From the NCBI GenBank assembly GCA_023254755.1, contig JALRKU010000431.1, positions 1 to 9,895 on the forward strand: DNA of 9,895 nucleotides, written 5' to 3'. Below the pieces are notes generated by a model. It saw only the letters and a list, made by a program, of their open reading frames with translations, searched no databases and was not told the origin of the DNA. Origin of the DNA: Aeromicrobium sp. (lineage in GTDB: Bacteria; Actinomycetota; Actinomycetes; Propionibacteriales; Nocardioidaceae). This document shows, in pieces, positions 5,526-9,895 of this stretch (the first letter of the stretch is position 1; each line of letters starts with the position of its first letter). The position numbers and the translations under genes were made by a program.

Positions 5526-7163
5526 TCAGCGTACGAGAGCGCCGGCGTGCTGGGCGAGGTCGAGCAGCGGTCCCGGCACGACGCCGAGGGCCACGGTCGC
5601 GACCGCCGCGACAGCGATCACCACGGTAGTCAATCGACCCGAGACCACGACGCTCGGGCCGTCGCCGACGGGGTCGGTGAAGAACATCAGCACGATGACA
5701 CGCACGTAGAAGTACGCCGCGATCGCGCTCATCAGCACGCCCACCACGACCAGCGGCCACAGCCCACCGGCCCACGCCGCGCTGAAGACGCTCCACTTGC
5801 CGATGAATCCGGCGGTCAGCGGGATGCCGGCGAACGAGAGCATGAACAGCGCGAAGGCGCCGGCGAGCCACGGTGCGGTGTGTCCGAGGCCGGCCCAGCG
5901 GGCCAGGTGCGTCGCCTCGCCGTTGCCGTCGCGGACGACGGCCACGACCGCGAACGCACCGATCGACGAGACGCCGTAGATCGCCAGGTAGACCAGGATG
6001 CTCGACACCGAGGTGACGCGGTCCGCGCCCGCGGGTCCGACGTAGGCGCCGGCGAAGCCCACCAGGATGAACCCGGCGTGGGCGATCGAGGAGTACGCGA
6101 GCATGCGCTTGGCGTCGGTCTGCGAGACCGCGACGATCGAGCCGAGGAACATGGTGATGATCGCGACGATCCAGAAGATCGGCCGCCAGTCCCACGACGC
6201 ACCGCCGAAGGCCACGAAGAACACGCGCAGCAGCGCGACGAACGCGGCCGCCTTGGTGCCCGCCGCCATGAACGCGGTGACCGGGGTGGGCGCGCCCTGG
6301 TAGACGTCGGGTGTCCAGGTGTGGAACGGCACGGCGCCGACCTTGAACAGCAGGCCGACGGCGATGAGGGCCATGGCGCCCAGCAGCATCGGCTCGTCGC
6401 CGGTGCGGCTGCCCACCGCGGTCGCGACGTCGGAGAGCCGGAAGCTGCCGGCGTAGCCGTAGGCGAGCGCGATGCCGTACAGGAAGAACACCGAGCTGAA
6501 CGCGCCCAGCAGGAAGTACTTGAGCGCCGCCTCCTGGCTCAGCAGGCGGCGCCGACGCGCGATGCCGCACATCAGGTACAGCGGCAGGCTCAGCACCTCG
6601 AGCGCCACGAACATCGTGAGCAGGTCGTTCGACGACGCGAACAGCATCATCCCCACCAGCGCGAAGAGCGCCAGCGGGAACACCTCGGAGTGCTCGAGGC
6701 GAGCCTTGACGGCCTCGGCCTCCGACGCCGAGCCGGGGGCGTCGGCCGCCCGGCCCGTGAACGCGCTCAGCCCGCCGTCGAGACGACGGTCGGCGAACAT
6801 CAGCAGGCTCAGCAGCGCGAAGACCAGCAGGATCCCCCACGTGAACACGCCGGGACCGTCGATCGACACCGCCCCCTCGCCACCGACCTGGCCGCGACCC
6901 AGGCGCTCGGTGTCGACGACGTCGAGGTCGGTGTAGACCCAGATCGTGTCGGCGAGGGCGACGACGACCGTGGCCAGGGCCAGCACGACCTGCGCCGTGA
7001 AGCGTCCGGCGCGCGGCCAGACGGCCTCGACCACGACGCCGAGCACGGCGCCGGCGGCCACGACGAACAACGGCGCGAGCAGCGCGTACTCCAGGTCGGG
7101 GGCCGCGATGGGCGGGAGGTCCGCGGCGGGCAGACCCGCACCGAGCAGGGACAGCTGCGACAT
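5526..7163 (-). CDS. nuoN: NADH-quinone oxidoreductase subunit N (complex I)
   Basis: This 545-residue antiporter-like membrane subunit forms one of the proton channels of complex I. The residues needed for proton transfer are all visible: E189 in FVALEVLSLPLYL, K274 in LLFKVGAVPFHTWTPD with H281, K304 in the GTKAAAF helix and K456 in GFIGKWSVF. The motif AYSSIAHAGF (356-365) is characteristic. About 14 hydrophobic segments can be picked out. Two polar loops (about 80-103 and 125-158, the latter rich in Ala, Gly, Glu and Arg) make it longer than E. coli NuoN; I recall a similar second loop in mycobacterial NuoN, but this was not aligned. The ATG shares one base with the nuoM stop (TGATG) and has a perfect AAGGAGGT 5 nt upstream. 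The prenyl synthase follows 33 bp downstream. Confidence 0.97.
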   Translation of the reverse strand: MSQLSLLGAGLPAADLPPIAAPDLEYALLAPLFVVAAGAVLGVVVEAVWPRAGRFTAQVVLALATVVVALADTIWVYTDLDVVDTERLGRGQVGGEGAVSIDGPGVFTWGILLVFALLSLLMFADRRLDGGLSAFTGRAADAPGSASEAEAVKARLEHSEVFPLALFALVGMMLFASSNDLLTMFVALEVLSLPLYLMCGIARRRRLLSQEAALKYFLLGAFSSVFFLYGIALAYGYAGSFRLSDVATAVGSRTGDEPMLLGAMALIAVGLLFKVGAVPFHTWTPDVYQGAPTPVTAFMAAGTKAAAFVALLRVFFVAFGGASWDWRPIFWIVAIITMFLGSIVAVSQTDAKRMLAYSSIAHAGFILVGFAGAYVGPAGADRVTSVSSILVYLAIYGVSSIGAFAVVAVVRDGNGEATHLARWAGLGHTAPWLAGAFALFMLSFAGIPLTAGFIGKWSVFSAAWAGGLWPLVVVGVLMSAIAAYFYVRVIVLMFFTDPVGDGPSVVVSGRLTTVVIAVAAVATVALGVVPGPLLDLAQHAGALVR

Positions 7164-8734
7164 CAGTGACCTCCTTCCTCGGTGCCGGATCCTTCGGGGG
7201 CGGGCGCGTTGATCTGGGTGGGTGTCCTGGGCTCGGGGTCACCCACGCCGACGTGGCTGGCGACCGTGTCGATCGCGGGGTTGATGACGTTGAGCAGCGG
7301 CTGCGGGAAGAAGCCGAGGCCCACGATCAGCACCACCATCGGGGCCAGGGCGGCCTTCTCGCGGATCGTCAGGTCCGTGACTCCGCGGGCGTCGTCGGAC
7401 AGCGGCCCGGTCATCGTGCGCTGGTACATGATGAGGATGTAGAGCGCGGCCAGGACGATGCCGACGGTCGCGATCGCTGCCGCGGGGATCGAGCGGGTGT
7501 AGGTGCCCGCCAGCACCATGAACTCCGACACGAACGGCGCCAGACCGGGCAGCGAGAGGCTCGACAGTCCGGCCACGAGCAGGAAGCCGGACATGATCGG
7601 CGCGATCTTCTGCACGCCGCCGAAGTCGTCGATGCCGGCCGAGCCGCGACGCGCGATCATCATGCCGGTCACGAGGAACAGCGCGGCCGTCGAGAGGCCG
7701 TGGTTGAACATGTACAGCGTCGAGCCGGCCATCGAGGTGGTCGTGAACGCGAAGATGCCCAGGATGATGAAGCCGAAGTGCGACACCGACGTGAACGCGA
7801 CGAGCCGGCGGATGTCGTCCTGCCCGATCGCGGCGAGCGCTCCGTACACGATGCTCACGACGGCGAGCGCGATGATGACCGGTGCGGCCCAGTCGGCTGC
7901 GTCGGGGAAGATCCCGAGGCACCAGACGAGCATGCCGAACGTGCCCAGCTTGTCGAGCACGCTGACCATCATCACCGAGGTGCCGGGCGTCGCCTGGGCG
8001 GCCGCGTCGGGAAGCCAGGTGTGGAACGGCCAGAGCGGGGCCTTGATCGCGAACGCCGCCATGAAGCCGCAGAAGAGCAGCCGCTCGGTCGTGGTCGAGA
8101 TGTCGAGCTGCTGCAGGTCGCTCAGCAGGAAGGACGCGTCGCCTGCCCGGGAGCTGACGACGTACAGGCCGACGACGGCAGCGAGCATCAGCAGGCCGCC
8201 GACGAGGTTGTAGACGAGGAACTTGACCGCGGCGTACGACCGGTTCGGCCCGCCGAACGAGCCGATGAGGAAGTACAGCGGGATCAAGGTCGCCTCGAAC
8301 AGCACGTAGAACAAGAACGCGTCGGTCGCGGAGAACGCCGCCAGCGCCAGGCCCTCGACCACGAGCACGAGCGCCAGGTAGGTCGGCATGCGCTCGGGCC
8401 GGTCGAGCCGGTCGCCCGAGGCGGCGAGCAGGACCAGCGGCGTGAGGACCGTCGTGAGCAGCACCATCGTGAGCCCGATGCCGTTGACGCCGAGGGCGTA
8501 GTGCGCACCGAACAGCTCGATCCACTCGTGCTGGGTGGTCAGCTGGTAGCCGCCCTCGTCGAGGTCGTACCGTCCCAGCGCGACCAGCGCGATGACGAGG
8601 GGCACGAGCGACGCGGCGAGGGCGACGGCCTTCGCGGGCGAGGCCGCGGAGGGCTCGTCGGAGCGGACCCGGCCGAGCACGGCGGTCGCGACGGCTCCGA
8701 CCAGCGGCGCGGCGGCGAGCAGCGTGAGGATCAT
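7163..8734 (-). CDS. nuoM: NADH-quinone oxidoreductase subunit M (complex I)
   Basis: This 523-residue antiporter-like membrane subunit is another proton channel of complex I. Essential residues are present: E147 in LFEATLIPLYFLIG, K231 in AIKAPLWPFHTWLPDA, K262 in VLDKLGTFG and E404 in FVSEFMVLAG. The loop DDIRRLVAFTSVSHFGF (306-322) carries arginines where E. coli has DIKKLIAYSS. The soluble C-terminal tail after about 495 is rich in Pro, Gly and Glu (ending EEGGH) and extends past the last membrane helix. The reading frame is open far upstream, but the ATG at 8734 gives the family-standard N terminus, overlaps the nuoL stop as ATGA and has GGTGA 7 nt upstream (8742-8746). It is the middle gene of the visible nuoL-nuoM-nuoN set, with overlaps on both sides. 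Confidence 0.97.
   Translation of the reverse strand: MILTLLAAAPLVGAVATAVLGRVRSDEPSAASPAKAVALAASLVPLVIALVALGRYDLDEGGYQLTTQHEWIELFGAHYALGVNGIGLTMVLLTTVLTPLVLLAASGDRLDRPERMPTYLALVLVVEGLALAAFSATDAFLFYVLFEATLIPLYFLIGSFGGPNRSYAAVKFLVYNLVGGLLMLAAVVGLYVVSSRAGDASFLLSDLQQLDISTTTERLLFCGFMAAFAIKAPLWPFHTWLPDAAAQATPGTSVMMVSVLDKLGTFGMLVWCLGIFPDAADWAAPVIIALAVVSIVYGALAAIGQDDIRRLVAFTSVSHFGFIILGIFAFTTTSMAGSTLYMFNHGLSTAALFLVTGMMIARRGSAGIDDFGGVQKIAPIMSGFLLVAGLSSLSLPGLAPFVSEFMVLAGTYTRSIPAAAIATVGIVLAALYILIMYQRTMTGPLSDDARGVTDLTIREKAALAPMVVLIVGLGFFPQPLLNVINPAIDTVASHVGVGDPEPRTPTQINAPAPEGSGTEEGGH
7169..7176 (-). promoter_or_regulatory. Perfect Shine-Dalgarno of nuoN
   Basis: AAGGAGGT on the minus strand lies 5 nt before the nuoN ATG at 7163. 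It is fully complementary to the 16S rRNA tail and is embedded in the last codons of nuoM, where it encodes part of the terminal EEGGH. It is the strongest ribosome site in the window. Confidence 0.85.
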
Positions 8735-9895
8735 GCGAGGGTCACCGCCAGGAGAGCCAGGACGACGATGAACGCGCCGCCGAAGAGGGTCGCCGCGTAC
8801 GACCGGACGTGGCCGGTCTGCGGCCTGCGGAGGAACTGCGACGTGTCGCCGAGCCGGTCGGCCGTGCCCGTGACGAGGCCGTCGACACCCTTGGCGTCGA
8901 GCCAGACCAGGAACCGGGTGAGGTGCATCGTCGGCCGCACCACGACCGCGTCGTTCAGCTCGTTGCCGTACAGCTCGTGCCGGCCCGCGCGCGTGAACAC
9001 CGACACGGAGGAGTCGGCGGGCGTCTCGGCCGCGACGTCGCGCCGGTAGAGCAGCACGCCGAGGGCGACACCGGACGCCGCGACCGCCGTGATGATCAGC
9101 GTCATCGCCCACACCGGGATGGCGAGATCGTGGTGCTCGGCGTGACCGACGACGGGCTCGAGCCACTCGGGGATCCAGTCGCCGATGATCAGCGCACCGC
9201 CGAGCACGGAGAGGGCGCCGAGCACGACCAGCGGGATCGTCATGACCTTCGGCGACTCGTGCGGGTGCACGTCGTCGAGCCAGCGCTGCCGGCCGAAGAA
9301 CGTCATCGTCATCAGGCGGGTCATGTAGAACGCGGTGACGCCTGCACCGACCAGCGCACCGAGCCCGACCCAGAAGGAGTGGCCGAACGCGGTCTCGATG
9401 ATCTTGTCCTTGGAGAAGAACCCGGCCGTGCCCGGGAAGCCGATGATCGCGAGGTAGCCCAGGCCGAACGTCGCGAACGTGATCGGCATGGCCGTGCGCA
9501 GGGCGCCGTAGTGGCGCATGTTCACGTCGTCGTTCGTGCCGTGCATGACCGAGCCGGCGCCGAGGAACATGTTGGCCTTGAAGAAGCCGTGCGTGATGAG
9601 GTGGAAGATCGCGAACGCGTAGCCCGCGGGACCGAGCCCGGCCGCGAGCATCATGTAGCCGATCTGGCTCATCGTGGAGCCGGCCAGCGCCTTCTTGATG
9701 TCGTCCTTCGTGCAGCCGATCCAGGCGCCGGCGAGCAGGGTGACGAGGCCGACCACGATCACGGCGGTGCGAGCCGCCTCGCTCGCGTCGTAGATGCCCG
9801 CGGACCGGACGACCAGGTAGACCCCGGCCGTGACCATCGTCGCGGCGTGGATGAGTGCCGAGACCGGCGTCGGGCCCTCCATCGCGTCGAGCAGC
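8731..9895 (-). CDS. nuoL: NADH-quinone oxidoreductase subunit L (complex I), 5' end outside the window
   Basis: The C-terminal 387 residues of NuoL, the most distal proton-pumping subunit, are present. The gene enters from the right edge in frame as LLDAMEGPTPVSALIHAATM, and roughly 240 N-terminal residues should lie outside. The ATG at 9880-9882 is internal, not a start. Visible hallmarks are the TPVSALIHAATMVTAGVY helix, DDIKKALAGSTMSQIGYM, the FHLITHGFFKANMFLGAGSVMH helix, and GFPGTAGFFSKDKI with the conserved lysine of that helix. The end of the protein (ELYGNELNDAVV, then a long amphipathic stretch and a final hydrophobic segment) corresponds to the lateral helix and terminal anchor that brace NuoM and NuoN. 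The stop overlaps the nuoM start by 4 nt. The remaining nuo genes are expected beyond the right edge. Confidence 0.97.
   Translation of the reverse strand, partial: LLDAMEGPTPVSALIHAATMVTAGVYLVVRSAGIYDASEAARTAVIVVGLVTLLAGAWIGCTKDDIKKALAGSTMSQIGYMMLAAGLGPAGYAFAIFHLITHGFFKANMFLGAGSVMHGTNDDVNMRHYGALRTAMPITFATFGLGYLAIIGFPGTAGFFSKDKIIETAFGHSFWVGLGALVGAGVTAFYMTRLMTMTFFGRQRWLDDVHPHESPKVMTIPLVVLGALSVLGGALIIGDWIPEWLEPVVGHAEHHDLAIPVWAMTLIITAVAASGVALGVLLYRRDVAAETPADSSVSVFTRAGRHELYGNELNDAVVVRPTMHLTRFLVWLDAKGVDGLVTGTADRLGDTSQFLRRPQTGHVRSYAATLFGGAFIVVLALLAVTLA

Noticed and set aside
3603..7169. A very long plus-strand open frame (over 1100 codons) opposite the nuo genes and prenyl synthase
   Set aside because: Its translation is low-complexity Arg/Gly/His/Asp-rich sequence, the mirror of GC3-biased coding on the other strand. 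The genes under it have complete, recognisable motifs.
8735..9166. Upstream extension of the nuoM frame to 9166
   Set aside because: It lies inside nuoL and gives non-family, Arg-rich sequence. The ATG at 8734 gives the standard NuoM N terminus.

Overview
The window is chromosomal DNA from a high-GC actinomycete (Actinomycetota). The evidence is very GC-rich DNA with strong third-position GC bias, GTG starts, tightly overlapping genes, TANNNT-type -10 boxes placed for leaderless transcription, and Nuo subunits of actinobacterial type. A placement near Nocardioidaceae (Aeromicrobium or Nocardioides) is plausible from general resemblance, but the sequence does not prove it. Gene content is ordinary housekeeping. 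I see no phage, IS element, CRISPR array or defence gene.

Layout, left to right. A tRNA-Tyr(GTA) gene lies on the minus strand at the left edge, divergent from yajQ (+), with both candidate promoters packed into about 75 bp. yajQ converges, with only 6 bp between stop codons, on a two-gene minus-strand ABC transporter: an ATPase followed by an ABC-2 permease, joined by a GTGA overlap. Upstream of these on the same strand is a YwaF/TIGR02206-type membrane protein. Divergent from it is a RarD/EamA-type transporter (+). Their 123-bp shared intergenic region is almost filled by four 21-bp repeats (three exact in a 16-nt core, one degenerate). Each exact copy carries the palindrome TGAC-TC-GTCA, and the array lies between the two predicted -10 boxes. 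rarD converges on the end of a long minus-strand operon whose visible part is nuoL (5' end outside the window), nuoM, nuoN and a long-chain polyprenyl diphosphate synthase.

How the genes work together. NuoL, NuoM and NuoN are the three antiporter-like, proton-pumping membrane subunits of complex I (NDH-1). The terminal prenyl synthase has the features of a long-chain enzyme and probably makes the side chain of menaquinone, the quinone that complex I reduces. The operon would then pair the pump with supply of its electron acceptor. nuoL/nuoM overlap by ATGA and nuoM/nuoN by TGATG, which suggests translational coupling. The ABC pair looks like a drug or lipid-type exporter of unknown substrate.

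The most noteworthy non-coding signal is the 21-bp palindromic repeat array between the ywaF-like gene and rarD. The next is a recurring promoter geometry: three genes (the ABC ATPase, the ywaF-like gene and rarD) each have a TANNNT hexamer exactly 6 nt before the start codon, as expected for leaderless mRNAs. No stretch over 300 bases lacks a gene.
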